A DNA stretch of 64,000 bases, from assembly GCF_001704415.2 (NCBI RefSeq), contig NC_030819.1:34342575-34406574 (forward strand), in the 5' to 3' direction. Of the stretch, positions 43,016-54,189 are shown piece by piece. The stretch's first letter is position 1, and every line of letters begins with the position of its first letter. Both the position numbers and the translations under genes were made by a program. This DNA comes from Capra hircus. Its lineage: Eukaryota; Chordata; Mammalia; Artiodactyla; Bovidae. The notes under the pieces were generated by a model. That model did no database searches, was not told the origin of the DNA, and was given only the letters and a program-made list of their open reading frames with translations.

Positions 43016-44681
43016 TACTATGTGAGTGTTCGCTCTTCTTATTATTTGCATGATGAATAGACAATCTGTTCCACATAGCAAACATTTGATCATGCACACT
43101 TACCTGGTCAACTCATTTGTCATCTGCTCTCCAGGGGGCCTCCATATTGTACAACATAGAATACAATGTGAATGACACCCTGCTCAAGTCCAATGTTGTG
43201 TTCTCTGAGAATAATGTCTTCTGGTCTATTGCAATTTGGAGGCCTTGATCCATCTGTTTCCATTTTATACCTGTCAATGTAGACCATCAGCTTGTTGAAG
43301 AACTTCTAAACTGCACTAAGAGGATAAGTTTTTTCAATCCAGGAAAGGAGAGGAAAAAATCCTTCTCCTGTAGAAGTAAACAAATCAAACAAACATTTCT
43401 ATAAAGATGTGACCAAATTGGACTAAGCAGTGGAGTCAGTTTGCTACTCTGTGGTTCGTCTAAAATAGGCAAATTATTCTGGGTAGACCTCACAGTACTA
43501 TGTGTGTTGCCAGGTGATGAAAAAGGCAATGCTCTCAGGGAACTGGTATACCATATATTTTAGCTCTATTATCATGGTAATGTTTACAGTGGATGTTGCC
43601 CAATAGATGTCAGTTTCAAAAACGTGTCTTATAAGACAAGGAGGGGAAGGATATTCTGTTTCTTGGACTTTTGGCTGGTGGCTTTGAATATCTGATCCAG
43701 AGTATAAAGTCACTCACTGTATTAGCATTTCAGAGCTCACCCTTGGACATCAATACCCAAGAGATATTGATACTCAGTTACACTGAATTTTAAGATATGG
43801 GGATTTGTGTTTATTTTTGTTTCAAAACAGTAACCACCCACTGCCTTGCCAGAGTTTTGTTTCTTCCAGTCAAAATAATATAGCTCTTAAAAATTCATTT
43901 TCTGTACTTCTGAGAAGCAGTGTTAGGAGATAATGTTCTCTTCTATTCCTTTAGTTTTTGTTTGTTCCCCTAGTTGATTACCAAACCCCAAGGGTAATGG
44001 AACTTAATTCAATCATCATAAATGTAGCATGAGACCCATTTAGAAATTTTCTAGTCTGTAATCCAATCCCATCATCATCCTTTTCTGGCGAAAAAAGAGA
44101 CTGTTGCTGCAGAGAAGGCATCTGAAGTTCCTTTTTTCTAACTTCACATTGATAACTATCACTTGTAAAAATAAACTGTGTTCAAAAGATGAAGTGCTGC
44201 TTCTTATCTCCTCAAACAATTGTGAAATTACTATGTGCAAATGTTTATAAAGACTTTAATTAGCACTTTAGGATTTCACATACAGATCTGTAAATAAACA
44301 GAGGACTGAAATTTGCAAAGTACTTTTGAAAACCTTACTGTATATGATACTTTTAATGAAGGCCTAACACCTCATCCTGACTCTATTATTTCTAGGAACT
44401 TCTGTAACCCTTTACCCTAGTTTCGGCTATTCCTTTTTGTCTAGGATCTTCTTACTTTCCACTTTTATGACTGTCTTATTATTTTTATCACCTTACCGCT
44501 TTACCATGGACTTCTCCCCGAGACTCTGAAATTTCAACTTATATTTTAATACACTGTTATCATCCATTTCAATAACACCTTTATATACCTGATGCCCTTG
44601 ACTTTCTTCCATATTTTTAATTTTTTATGTATTTAATTAGATTCAATTTTGGGCTACAACCTGAATTTTTTACATCCTCCT
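43016..44681. other. Single-copy-like sequence, no gene recognised
   Basis: About 1.7 kb without a nameable repeat, the longest repeat-poor run in the window. Minus frames of 71-80 codons (43287-43713) overlap in different frames and show no domain. Confidence 0.45.
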
Positions 44682-44691
44682 CTCTTGGGTT

Positions 44692-44906
44692 GGCTTTCCT
44701 GGTGGCTCAGTAGTAAAGGATCTGCCTGACAATGCAGGGGATGCAGGTTCGCTCCCTGGGTCAGGAAGATCCCCTGGAGAAGGAAAGGGCAACCCACTCC
44801 AGTATTCTGGCTTGAGGAATCTCATGGACAGAGGAGCCTGGTGTGCTACTGCCCATGGGGTTGCAAAGATTTGGAAATGACTTAGCCACTAAACAACAGA
44901 CAGCAA
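44692..44906 (+). mobile_element. Bov-tA SINE with 12-bp TSD
   Basis: 'ggctttcctggtggctcagt' to 'cttagccactaaacaacaga'. Flanks 'ctcttgggttggc' (44682-44694) and 'ctcttggattgc' (44907-44918) support the TSD, the left copy overlapping the first SINE bases. Confidence 0.92.
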
Positions 44907-44918
44907 CTCTTGGATTGC

Positions 44919-45551
44919 TGGAGAAAGTCATGTTGATGTAGGTGCTTAAAAATTTAAAGAAAATAACCTTTGGTTAGCTCCCAGCAAATCCTGCTAATCA
45001 ACTGTCACGATGCAGAGCCAGGGTCTTCATAGCTGGCAGTCCCTAAATGTTTTGCTGTCTTCAGATCAGGAAACCAATCCATGCCCTCTTTTATTTTCAC
45101 CAAGGTGAAAACTTTTATTCACACCATCTAAAAAAAGTCAACCTTATTTCCAACTTGTATTCTTTCAGGTCAGGTATTTTCCCCCTTGCATTTTCTTTGG
45201 ATCATCTTATCTTAATTTTTGTAAAGTCTTAACAGTGGAGAAAGAAGATTCATTTTTCCTCTCAAAGCCAGTGGCTTATACCATGCTCACAATGCCTCCC
45301 TTTTGTAGAACTTACTCTATTAATTATTTCCAGTTATTTCACATCTCCAAGAACTTCGTTTCCAATTTCTTTCTTTTTCCAATTAACATTTTTGTGTCTT
45401 CTTTAAATTGCTGCTATGTTTCCTTTTCAGTAGCATTCTATGCCCCTAGCTCCTTTTTAAATCAACTGATGATTCCATAAACACAATTTGATGTCTAACA
45501 TTCCATTGAGAGAAATACTCTCCTGAAGGCACAATTTCCTAATTGCAATAA
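44919..45551. other. No gene or repeat recognised
   Basis: AT-rich. Frames of 61 and 81 codons (45047-45480) are Phe/Ser-rich and lack domains. Confidence 0.4.
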
Positions 45552-45762
45552 ATGAAAGTGAAGTCGCTCAGTCGTGTCCAACTCTTTGCGACCTCGTGGA
45601 CTGGGTAGCCCCCCAGGCTCCTCTGTCCATGGGATTCTCCAGGCAAGAATACTGGAGTGGGTTGCCATTTCCTTCTCCAGGGGATCTTCCCAACCCAGGG
45701 ATCGAACCCAGGTCTCCTGCATTGCAGGCAGACACTTTAACCTCTGAGCCACCAGGGAAGCC
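45552..45762 (-). mobile_element. Bov-tA SINE, minus
   Basis: A complete reversed SINE. The B-box complement 'ggatcgaaccc' is intact near 45700 and CpGs are retained, so the copy looks fairly young. Confidence 0.93.
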
Positions 45763-45814
45763 GATTCAAAATAAATCACATACATTTACATGTTTATTTT
45801 TCATCTTCTCAAAC

Positions 45815-45930
45815 AAGAATATAGACCTCTTTAGGATGAATAATTTATCTGTCTGGTTCCTCACTGTATCTCCAACATATCCTCTCTGGTGCACAGCTGA
45901 CCCTCCATAACTATTCAGTGAGTGAAAAGG
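45815..45930 (+). mobile_element. L2 3' end
   Basis: 'atagacctctttaggatgaa', 'tcactgtatctccaacatat' and 'actattcagtgagtgaa' follow the L2 3' terminus in sense orientation. Confidence 0.55.
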
Positions 45931-46189
45931 TAATCACTTCATCCAAGAGCCCCTTCTCAAACCAACTTTAATTTTCAGAGACTTCTGATAATAATTCTTC
46001 TCGATATTAATTGAGACAACTTAACTTGATTGAGGCAACTTATCCTTTAGGGATTATCTTCCTCATCTTTCATTTTGACCAAGATATCCAGTCAAACCCC
46101 AATTTCTAATTCTGCAAACTCTCCTATGTATTTCTTTTCTCGTCCACTCTCATCTAAGCATTCTGAACTGGAAAAATTTCAGTAGCATA
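45931..46189. other. No gene or repeat recognised
   Basis: Nothing identifiable; it could be older L2 sequence. Confidence 0.35.
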
Positions 46190-46401
46190 TCCTAGCTTCC
46201 TTCCGTGCCTCTTGTTCAATCCATTCTGCCCTGAGTCACCAGTGTAATCTTCATCTGAAACAAAGTTCTGGCCACACAACTCTTAGCACTTTGTGACTTA
46301 CACACTAGAATCATAGGAGATCCATGACTTGGCTCTAATTGGTCTTCATTGTCTTATCTCTGAAAAATTTCTTACATGAAATTTATGTCCCTTTGCATGT
46401 T
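46190..46401 (+). mobile_element. L2 fragment, upstream part
   Basis: 'caatccattctgccctgagt' and 'cagtgtaatcttcatctgaa' resemble L2. It appears to be split from 46905-47157 by a BovB. Confidence 0.5.
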
Positions 46402-46808
46402 AGAGCTTGACCATAAAGAAGGCTGAGCACCAAAGAACTGATGCTTTTGAACTGTGGTGTTGAAGAAGTCTCTTGAGAGTTTCTTGGACAGCAAGGGGAT
46501 CAAACCAGTCAATCCTAAAGGGAATCAATCCTGAATATTCATTGGAAGGACTGATGCTGAAGCTGAAGCTCCAATGCTTTGGCCACCTGATTTGAACAGC
46601 TGACTCACTGGAAAAGACCCTGATGTTGGGAAAGACTGAGGGCAGGAGGAGAAGGGGGCAACAGAGGTTGAGATGGATGGATGGCATCAGTGACTCAATG
46701 GACATGAGTTTGAACAAACTCTGGGAGATGGTGATGGACAGGGAAGCCTGGAGTGCTGCAGTCCATGGCGTCCCAGAGTCAGGCATGACTTAGCGACTGA
46801 ACAACAAA
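46402..46808 (+). mobile_element. Old BovB 3' fragment
   Basis: From 'gagcttgaccataaagaagg' to 'gacttagcgactgaacaaca'. It carries the older 'tgaatattcattggaaggac' variant and is substantially mutated. Confidence 0.88.
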
Positions 46809-46904
46809 ACATTTTTCAAGTATACTCCATGGGTTTTTATAAATATAAATAAAGATAAATGTCTTCTTAATTCAGTTCTCCTGAAATTTCTGCTTCCATA
46901 AGCT

Positions 46905-47157
46905 ATCTAGCTCATACATTAGAATTTAATTCACATGTTACCCTCTTTCCATAAGCTCTGTCAAGAGCTCCCCAAATGGAAATGACCTCTTCCACCTCTA
47001 AATCCTCATAACATTTTGCACTTGTTTCATGGTGCAATTCATATTACATATCTATTAAACATATTTATATGTATTTTTCTCTTGTTTACAAAACTGTACA
47101 TTGAGTACAGATATACAGTTTCTGTATATTTTTATTTCATTAGTACTTAGCACAGTG
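46905..47157 (+). mobile_element. L2 fragment, 3' part
   Basis: 'taaatcctcataacattttg', 'gtacttagcacagtgccttt' and intervening L2-like sequence continue the L2 interrupted by the BovB. Confidence 0.55.
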
Positions 47158-47735
47158 CCTTTCCTTCCAGCTTTACTGAAGTATAATTACATACAATGAA
47201 ATCCATTTTAAGTGGAGTTTGATGATTTTTGGCGGTTACTGGGTTGGCCAAAAGGTTTGTTCAGGTTTTTCCTTAAGATCTTATGAAAAATCAGGATAAA
47301 CCTTTTGCCCAACTCAATATGTACAGTTATCATGCCATAAGCAAGAAACAGAATATTTCTAATACTATAAAAATTTCATCATGCATCTTTGAAACCTGTT
47401 CTCCTTTAGTCTGTAGCCTTAGGTGATTACAGATATTTCTGGAACTATAGGTTGCTTTTTTAGAATTTATATGAAATTGCTTTTGTGCTTGATTGCTTTC
47501 ATTTTTGCATAGCTTTCCACCCATGATGTTTCATATTTTAGTTGATTTCATGTATTAATAGTCCATTGTATTGCTGAGTATGAATAGACTACCATGTTTA
47601 TACATTCAGAAGCTGGTGAATATATATATTTTTTCAGCTTTTGGTTATTATGGATAAAGCTGCTATGAACATTTATGCACAAGCTTTGTTATGAACATGT
47701 GCATTCATTTCTGTTAGCTAAATCATATTGTAGAT
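47158..47735 (-). mobile_element. L1M 3'UTR, minus, split by a MITE
   Basis: 'cagctttactgaagtataat', 'ttctggaactataggttgct', 'gttattatggataaagctgc' and 'tatgaacatttatgcacaag' follow a reversed L1M 3' end. A mariner MITE is inserted at 47239-47317. Confidence 0.7.
47239..47317. mobile_element. Complete mariner-derived MITE (79 bp)
   Basis: Terminal inverted repeats 'tgggttggccaaaagg' and 'ccttttgcccaactca', with TA on each side (47237-47238 and 47318-47319) as expected for mariner insertion. The arms pair in about 25 of 31 positions around a short AT-rich loop. It encodes nothing; transposition would have needed a mariner transposase in trans. Confidence 0.85.
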
Positions 47736-48689
47736 CTATAGCTAGCATTTAAAGAAACTTTAAGAACATTTTCAGAAGTTGTAGAGCAGGCTTAATAGAG
47801 TCTGGGGGTCTAGAGGCAAAATGGGTGTGCCATTTAACTTCTATAATGAGAAGGCATGAGGAGGGGCAGGAAGCTGAAGGTAGTCAGTCCAGTAAATCAT
47901 AATTCTTTGCTCAGTTCTTGGACCTGAGCCAATTTTTAGATCTGGAACCACTGACTAAAGGGTGGCCTCATTCCTAAGAGAAAGGTCACAGCAACTCCCT
48001 GGCAATTGCATATTGTAATGATTTCACTGTGCCTCCCCAGAAGAACCTGTATCATTTGCTCAGATGACTACACACTCAGGAGAGGGAAATGCTCAGATAT
48101 TTCAAGGACTATTGGACACAAGTAAGTTAAATTTGATGCTTGGAGAACCAGAGCATCATGATGGCTCCCCTGCTAGAATGCTGGTTTATGAAGGTTAGAT
48201 AATAAACGGAGTTCTAAAATCTACTTTCTAATGGGTCCATTGGTTCTACTGATCTACTCCGTGGTCATTTCCCAAATGTATAGTAGGATGAACATACTTA
48301 TAGTTGGGATAATTCTTTCGTTGAGTATTTGGGCTATTTGGTAGGAGATCATATACTGAGGACAGCCTAATAGGAACCTCTGAAACTTCCCTGGCTACCA
48401 CATTCTGGGGTAAGGGTAGAGTGAGCACAGCAGAGATAGTAGGGTGGTGCTCCCTTGTCATTTCCTTATCTCCTTTTGATTTGTCAGTCTGGCCTCTTCA
48501 GATACTGATGGACCTGGAGAATAACTGTAGATCACTGCAAACTCATACATATAGTAGCCCTGTTGGCAGCCATTGTGCCAGATGTTTCATTTGTTGCTAA
48601 AAGAGATATAGAAAGCCTCAGTTAAATGACACTGGGCCATTAATTTGGTGAATGTGTGGTTGTTGTTGTTGTTGTTTTTTCTGTATTCT
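47736..48689. other. Single-copy-like sequence, no gene recognised
   Basis: About 950 bp with a short GTT repeat (48659-48676). Nothing identifiable. Confidence 0.45.
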
Positions 48690-48701
48690 AATCAGAGAAG
48701 A

Positions 48702-48974
48702 CAGAGAAGGTGATGGCACCCTACTCCAGTTCTCTTGCCTGGAAAATCCCATGGATGAAGGAGCCTGGTGGGCTGCAGTCCATGGGGTCACTACGAGTCA
48801 GACAAAACTGAGTGACTTCACTTTCACTTTTCACTTTCACTCGTTGGAGGAGGAAATGGCATCCCACTCCAGTATTCTTGCCTGGAGAATCCCAGGGATG
48901 GGGGAGCCGGGTGGACTGCTGTCTAAGGGGTCGCACAGAGTTGGACATGACTGAAGTGACTTAGCAGCAGTAGC
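48702..48974 (+). mobile_element. BOV-A2 SINE with exact 12-bp TSD
   Basis: Two plus-strand BovA monomers with linker 'cactttcacttttcacttt' and tail 'gcagcagtagc'. Exact repeats 'aatcagagaaga' at 48690-48701 and 48975-48986. Confidence 0.95.
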
Positions 48975-48986
48975 AATCAGAGAAGA

Positions 48987-49721
48987 AGATCAGAAATAGT
49001 TCATATTTTTATGGAATGGACAAATATTTACGAATATGTTTGCCCTACCTAGGGCTTTGCTAACTCATATTCCTTCTTTCATAATCAGGTATGAAGGGAT
49101 CAGGAGCCCACAGAATATCATACACATCCATCACACCAATGATATTATGTTGATTGGGCAGGATGAACAAGAAGGGGCTAATATGCTACAGGCTCAGGAT
49201 TCTTTTTCCTATTCTCTTGGCTTCAGTAAAAGTCTTTTGTTTAACGCTAATTCATTTATTTGCCTATTCAAAAATCTTGTGCTATTGATTATACTTTCTT
49301 TGTCTTGTATATTTAACATCCTCTCAAATAGCTCTTTCTTATCAATTTTTGATGCTTTGCATTGAAACAAACTCTGACAACCCTTCCTTTATCCCAAATT
49401 TCCATCTATACTTGTTTCTACTCCTATATCTTATCCCACATTATAATTAAATTTTTCCAATTTAGTTTTAATATCCATTATGTAATAAAATTTGATATTA
49501 CAGTTCAGCTTTGCAATCCTCTTGAGCTCTGGATTCATATAACTAACTGCCTACTTAATATTTTTACTTGGATAATTCAAAGTTACCACAAACTCAGCTA
49601 TTTAGATTCAAAGTCATTCTCTACTTGCTAATTCTAGTATTTTCCCTCAGTGGTCCTTGACGCAACAGCTCCAGAAACCCGGGAGTTAACCTTACCTTTT
49701 CCCTTTGTCTTATTCTCAATA
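48987..49721. other. No gene or repeat recognised
   Basis: AT-rich. The 109-codon frame at 49036-49365 and the 89-codon frame at 49362-49631 overlap by 4 bp but have no domain I recognise. They are hydrophobic and Ser/Ile/Leu-rich, as expected by chance in AT-rich DNA. Confidence 0.4.
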
Positions 49722-49733
49722 CCTGATCTACCA

Positions 49734-49944
49734 ATGAAGTGAACTGTTAGTCGCTCAGTCGTGTCCAACTCTTTGTGACCCCATAGACTGCAGCCCACCA
49801 GGCTCCTTCATCCATGGGATTCTCCAGGCAAGAATACTGAAGTGGGTTGCCATTCTCTTTTCCATGGGATCTTCCTGGCCCGGGGATTGAACCTGGGTCT
49901 CCCACATTATAAGCAGATTCTTAATCATCTGAGCTACAAGAAAG
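49734..49944 (-). mobile_element. Bov-tA SINE with 12-bp TSD, minus
   Basis: A complete reversed SINE. Flanks 'cctgatctacca' (49722-49733) and 'cctggtctacca' (49945-49956) match in 11 of 12 bases. Confidence 0.94.
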
Positions 49945-49999
49945 CCTGGTCTACCACTAGGAAGGGTTTTTCCTTTTGATGCTTTTTATTGTGTCCCTT

Positions 50000-50350
50000 T
50001 TTCTTCTCTACTGCCTCTGTCCTTGTTCCTGCTACCACACTCTCACCTAGAATACTGTATCACTTTCTAACAGACTTTCCCTTAGAGTCAATTGTCTTCT
50101 TCCAGTCTTTACTCCATAGTCAGAGTAATAATTATTTTCTCCAAAGAGAAACCTGATCAAGTCACACCATCTGTATAACACTTTAGTAAAACAAACCCCC
50201 AGTATTTAATGTGGCCAAACATCCCCGCTGTTGTCTGTCCCTACTTTTCTCCATGTTGCACTTTAATTTTACACAATTCCCTCAGCCCACAATTACCTTA
50301 TGTAGGGAGCTGTTACCTTTTAGTCACCAGACATGCAGGAAGGACTTCTC
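50000..50350 (+). mobile_element. L2 fragment
   Basis: 'ctcacctagaatactgtatc', 'cctgatcaagtcacaccatc' and 'ttttctccatgttgcacttt' follow the order of L2 3' sequence. Diverged. Confidence 0.5.
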
Positions 50351-50471
50351 TAGCCATCAACAGTCATTTATTTCTCCTTATTCAATACTCTTTATACATG
50401 TACTTCATTCTCTTCACTTATTTATAAAACATTTAACTAGAAGTTGCTATGCGTCAAATGTAAAATTACAT

Positions 50472-50579
50472 AATCCTATTTCATAGGATTGCTGTAAATA
50501 TTGATTGAGCTAATATTTTAATTAGCTCAATAATATTTTAATTAGCCTAATCATGACTTATAACAATCCTATGAAATAG
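50472..50579. repeat. Inverted repeat with tandem 20-bp loop units
   Basis: An exact 16-bp inverted repeat, 'ctatttcataggattg' (50476-50491) and 'caatcctatgaaatag' (50564-50579). The loop contains two tandem 20-bp units starting 'taatattttaattagc' (50511-50550, two differences). The arms correspond to the MIR core in opposite orientations. Confidence 0.85.
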
Positions 50580-50745
50580 ATACTTCAAATTTTTTCCATT
50601 TTATATATCAGCAAACTGAGGACCTAAAAGTTACGTAATTTTCCCAGGGTCATATAGTTAGTCTCTGATAGAAGGGATCAATCTCAGGCATCAGATTCCA
50701 GAGTTCATGCTTTACAGACCTTACTTATGCTGTTTCTCTCCCTTA
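50555..50745 (-). mobile_element. MIR
   Basis: 'atatatcagcaaactgagga', 'ttcccagggtcatatagtta' and 'gattccagagttcatgcttt' follow the reversed MIR core. Confidence 0.7.
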
Positions 50746-51537
50746 GTGACATTTTTCAGGCACAATTTAAATTTATTTGTATGAATGTCTATTTTCCCAT
50801 TTTAAGGATAACAATCTGTATAACTCATTATTATGGTACATAATACAACTAGAAATGAAAGGATGAAAACTGAATGAATAAAATATTAAACTATTCATAT
50901 AAATCAATATTTTAGATATTAACTTCCTCTCATATGCGTCCTGTACTTTGGAGTTTCATATTGCTATGTTAAATTATTTCACCAAAAATCTGTATGAGCT
51001 TTGGCAGAGGTTTTTGAAGTAGGTAATGAGTATTTTCATGGCCTAACAAGTTAAAAAATGGAGAGTCTTAAGTAGAGAGATCAGCATGTCAGAAATGTTA
51101 GAGAATATTCATTTTTCACTCACGTTGAAAGTTTCATGAAACAGAAAGTTTCACGATGTTCCATTTCCCTTCCTCCAATTAATTATGAATTCAAATTCCT
51201 TGTCAAGCTAAAGTCAAGGAATAGTAAAAGAAGGGAACATTTTTCTGATTATGAAATAACACATGTTCATTACATGGAGTTTTAGAAATGTAGAAAATTT
51301 TAAAGAAGATATTAAGAATCAATTACTGCTAAATCTGCCAAGAAAAGAAAAGTGAGAATATTTTGGTGCATAAATCCTTTAAGACCCCTATGCACATATA
51401 GATATATAAATCATATTTGTACATATATTTATGTCAAATACAGAGTAATACAAATACATATGTGTGTATGAATATGTATACTTTCAAAATTAGCATGTTA
51501 CTTTATATGAATGCTTATTTAACCTTATATAAGAAGC
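50746..51537. other. No gene or repeat recognised
   Basis: AT-rich, with TATA/CATA-like patches near 51390-51480. Nothing identifiable. Confidence 0.4.
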
Positions 51538-51888
51538 AGTGTTGGAGAAGACTCTTGAGAGTCCCTTGGACAGCAAGGAGATCAAATCATTCAATCCTAA
51601 AGGAAATCAGCCTTGACTGTTCATTGGAAGGACTGATGCTGAAGCCAAGCACCAATACTTTGGCCACCTGATGCGAAGAGCTGACTTATTGGAAAAAACC
51701 CTGATGCTGGGAAAGATTGAGGTCAGGAAGAGAAGAGGATGACAGAGGATGAGATGGTTGGATGGCATCACCAACTCAATGGACGTGAGTTTGAGCAAAT
51801 TCCAGGAGATGGTGAAGGACAGGGAAACCTAGTGTATTGCAGTCCCATGAGGTCTCAAAGAGTTGGACACAACTGAACAATGACAAGA
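51538..51888 (+). mobile_element. Old BovB 3' fragment
   Basis: 'gtgttggagaagactcttga' to 'gttggacacaactgaacaat'; older variant with many CpG losses. Confidence 0.88.
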
Positions 51889-52094
51889 AGAAGCAAATTT
51901 CACTATTATTGTTTTTCAAAAACAAGATATTTATTTAATATCTTGACAATATTCATCCTATGGATAAGCCATAAATTATTTTGCAACTCGTTCTTATATC
52001 AGTATTTTTGAAAACAATAACTCAATGTTTTGTTAAGTATAAACGACTATCCACATCCCTAAAATTTTCCTCATAATCGAGTGTCCAAAGTGGA
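51889..52094. other. Unrecognised spacer
   Basis: AT-rich; nothing identifiable. Confidence 0.35.
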
Positions 52095-52270
52095 GAGGCT
52101 AAATCTTAAATGTTTTCACCAGAAGAAAGAAATAATAATTGTGTGAGGTGATGAAAGTGTAGCTAATGCTACAGTGGTAATAATATTGCAATATAACGTG
52201 TGTCAAATAAGCATGTTGTACACTTCAAAGTTACATAATGCTGTGTGGCAATTATATCTCCTTTTTAAAA
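52095..52270 (+). mobile_element. L1M 3' end
   Basis: 'gaggctaaatcttaaatgtt', 'gcatgttgtacacttcaaag' and 'tggcaattatatctcc' match an old L1 3' terminus in sense orientation. Confidence 0.65.
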
Positions 52271-52559
52271 GTCAATTTAAATTTCTTGATTCATGTTACC
52301 TGACTGCTTCCAGAAATATTGTACATAACTACACAAAAGCATTTAGGGGTACCTATTTTATGATACCTTTATTAACTTTAAATATTGCTCCTGGAAACAA
52401 AATCTTTGATGATCAGAAACTTTGCTAACACCGTGTCAATGAGTCTTTGAGAAACAGACGTTCTCATATTTTGTGAATATGTGTAAAAATTGATACAAGT
52501 TATGTAGAGGGAAATTTGGAAACCCTTGCTAAAACTACATTTCTTTTTTGACAACAATT
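52271..52559. other. Unrecognised spacer
   Basis: AT-rich; may be older L1 sequence, but not assignable. Confidence 0.35.
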
Positions 52560-52730
52560 TGATTAATTTATCCAGGTATATTCAAGCTTGATCTCAAAGT
52601 CATGTGACCAAGTGAACATATAGAAAAATATTCATGACCCCTTGTTTGTAAATAGTCAAAGGTTGTAAGCAACTCAATTGTCCATCTAAACAAGACTGGT
52701 TATACAAGTATGGTAGAGTCGCACTATAGA
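52560..52730 (+). mobile_element. Old L1M fragment
   Basis: 'gcaactcaattgtccatcta' and 'agactggttatacaagtatg' resemble the old L1 3'UTR in sense orientation. Confidence 0.5.
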
Positions 52731-52731
52731 C

Positions 52732-52943
52732 TGGTCTTTCCTGGTGGCTCAGACAATAAAGAATCTGCCTGGAATGCAGAAGACTCGGATTCAATTCCTA
52801 GGTCAGGAAGAACCCCTTGAGAAGGGAATGGCTATCCACTCCAATATCCTTGCTTGGATAATTCCATAAACAGAGGAGCCTGGTGGGTTTCAGTCCATGG
52901 GGTCACAAAGAGTAGGACGTGACTGAGTAGCTAACACTTTCAC
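52732..52943 (+). mobile_element. Bov-tA SINE
   Basis: 'tggtctttcctggtggctca' to 'gctaacactttcac'. 'cactatag' before and 'caccatag' after form a likely short TSD. Confidence 0.9.
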
Positions 52944-53157
52944 ACCATAGATTACTGGATCAATTAGAGTTCTTGAAGCTAAAAATAACAGAAATCTAAC
53001 CCAAAGTCACTTACACTATAAGAAAGTCTATTGATAACTTGACAGTGCAGAGACAGAGTGAGCTGTAACCTCCTGACTTTCACATTCTTATCTCTTATTA
53101 TCCCCAAAGACCAAGTTTCTCTGCTCTGCCTTTGATATTATCTGCTACAACACGTGC
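52944..53157. other. Unrecognised spacer
   Basis: Single-copy-like sequence between SINEs. Confidence 0.4.
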
Positions 53158-53201
53158 ACTGCAGGCAGGTTCTTTACCATTGGAGCCATCAGGGAAGCTC
53201 A
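53158..53201 (-). mobile_element. Bov-tA head fragment, minus
   Basis: Forty-four bases of reversed tRNA-derived head ('caggttctttaccattggag' to 'catcagggaagctca'). Confidence 0.75.
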
Positions 53202-53360
53202 GGGCTTCCCAAGTGGTGCTAGTGTTCAGAAATCTGCCTGCCAGCATAGGAGACATAAGAAACGAGGGCTCACTCCCTGGGTCAGGAAGATCTCTTGGAG
53301 GAGGGAATGGCGCCCCACTCCAGTATTCTTAACTGGAGAATTCCATAGACAGAAGAGCCC
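53202..53360 (+). mobile_element. Bov-tA SINE, 3'-shortened
   Basis: 'gggcttcccaagtggtgcta' to 'ccatagacagaagagccc'. The usual 3' part is missing. Its head abuts the reversed head fragment, giving a tail-less palindrome. Confidence 0.85.
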
Positions 53361-53823
53361 ATGTAGTACCCTTACTCCTGTGTACTTAAAATATTCCTAG
53401 TCCTAAGTCAACTATACATTAACAAAAAAAGAAAACAAATTCTAATTTAAAAAATTCCTAGTTTTAATTTCTAAGATGGTAAATATTAACAGATATGACA
53501 AACATTAACGAAGGTGCTTTTGGTTCCTCAATACATTTTAAGTGTTTAAAGGTGTCCTGAGAAGTTTGAGCCTTACAGTTCTACTTAGATATTGTCCATT
53601 TTTTAAAATGCAAAGTTTTAATAGTGATTGTAAAAATATTTTTATTAATGTTAGTCTTCCCTCTCTCTCACACGCATATTTTCTTAATAGTCTTATTTTT
53701 GTTTTATTCTCTTCTAATAATTGAATATGGCAAAAGTCTCACCATTTGATTGATTTCAATTTTTACCTGACCAGAGCTATAACTAATCCTATTCTGAACT
53801 ATTATTTTATGTTTAGCTCTTTT
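53361..53823. other. No gene or repeat recognised
   Basis: AT-rich sequence up to the 3' end of L1 copy 2. Confidence 0.4.
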
Positions 53824-54189
53824 AAAAAAATATATATATATGTTTATTTATTTCAATTAGAGGCTAATTACTTTACAATATTGTATTGGTTTTGCCATAC
53901 ATCAACATGAATCCACCACAGGTGTACACGTGTTCCCCATCCTGAACCCCCCTCCCACCTCCCTCCCCATACCATCCCTCTGGGTCATCCCAGTGCACCA
54001 GCCCCAAGCATCCTGTATCATGCATTGAACCTGGACTGGTGATTCATTTCACATATGATATTATACATGTTGCAATGCCATTGTCCCAAATCATCCCACC
54101 CTCTCTCTCTCCCACAGAGTCCAAAAGACTGTTCTGTACATCTGTGTCTCTTTTGCTGTTTTGCATACAGGGTTATCATTACCATCTTT

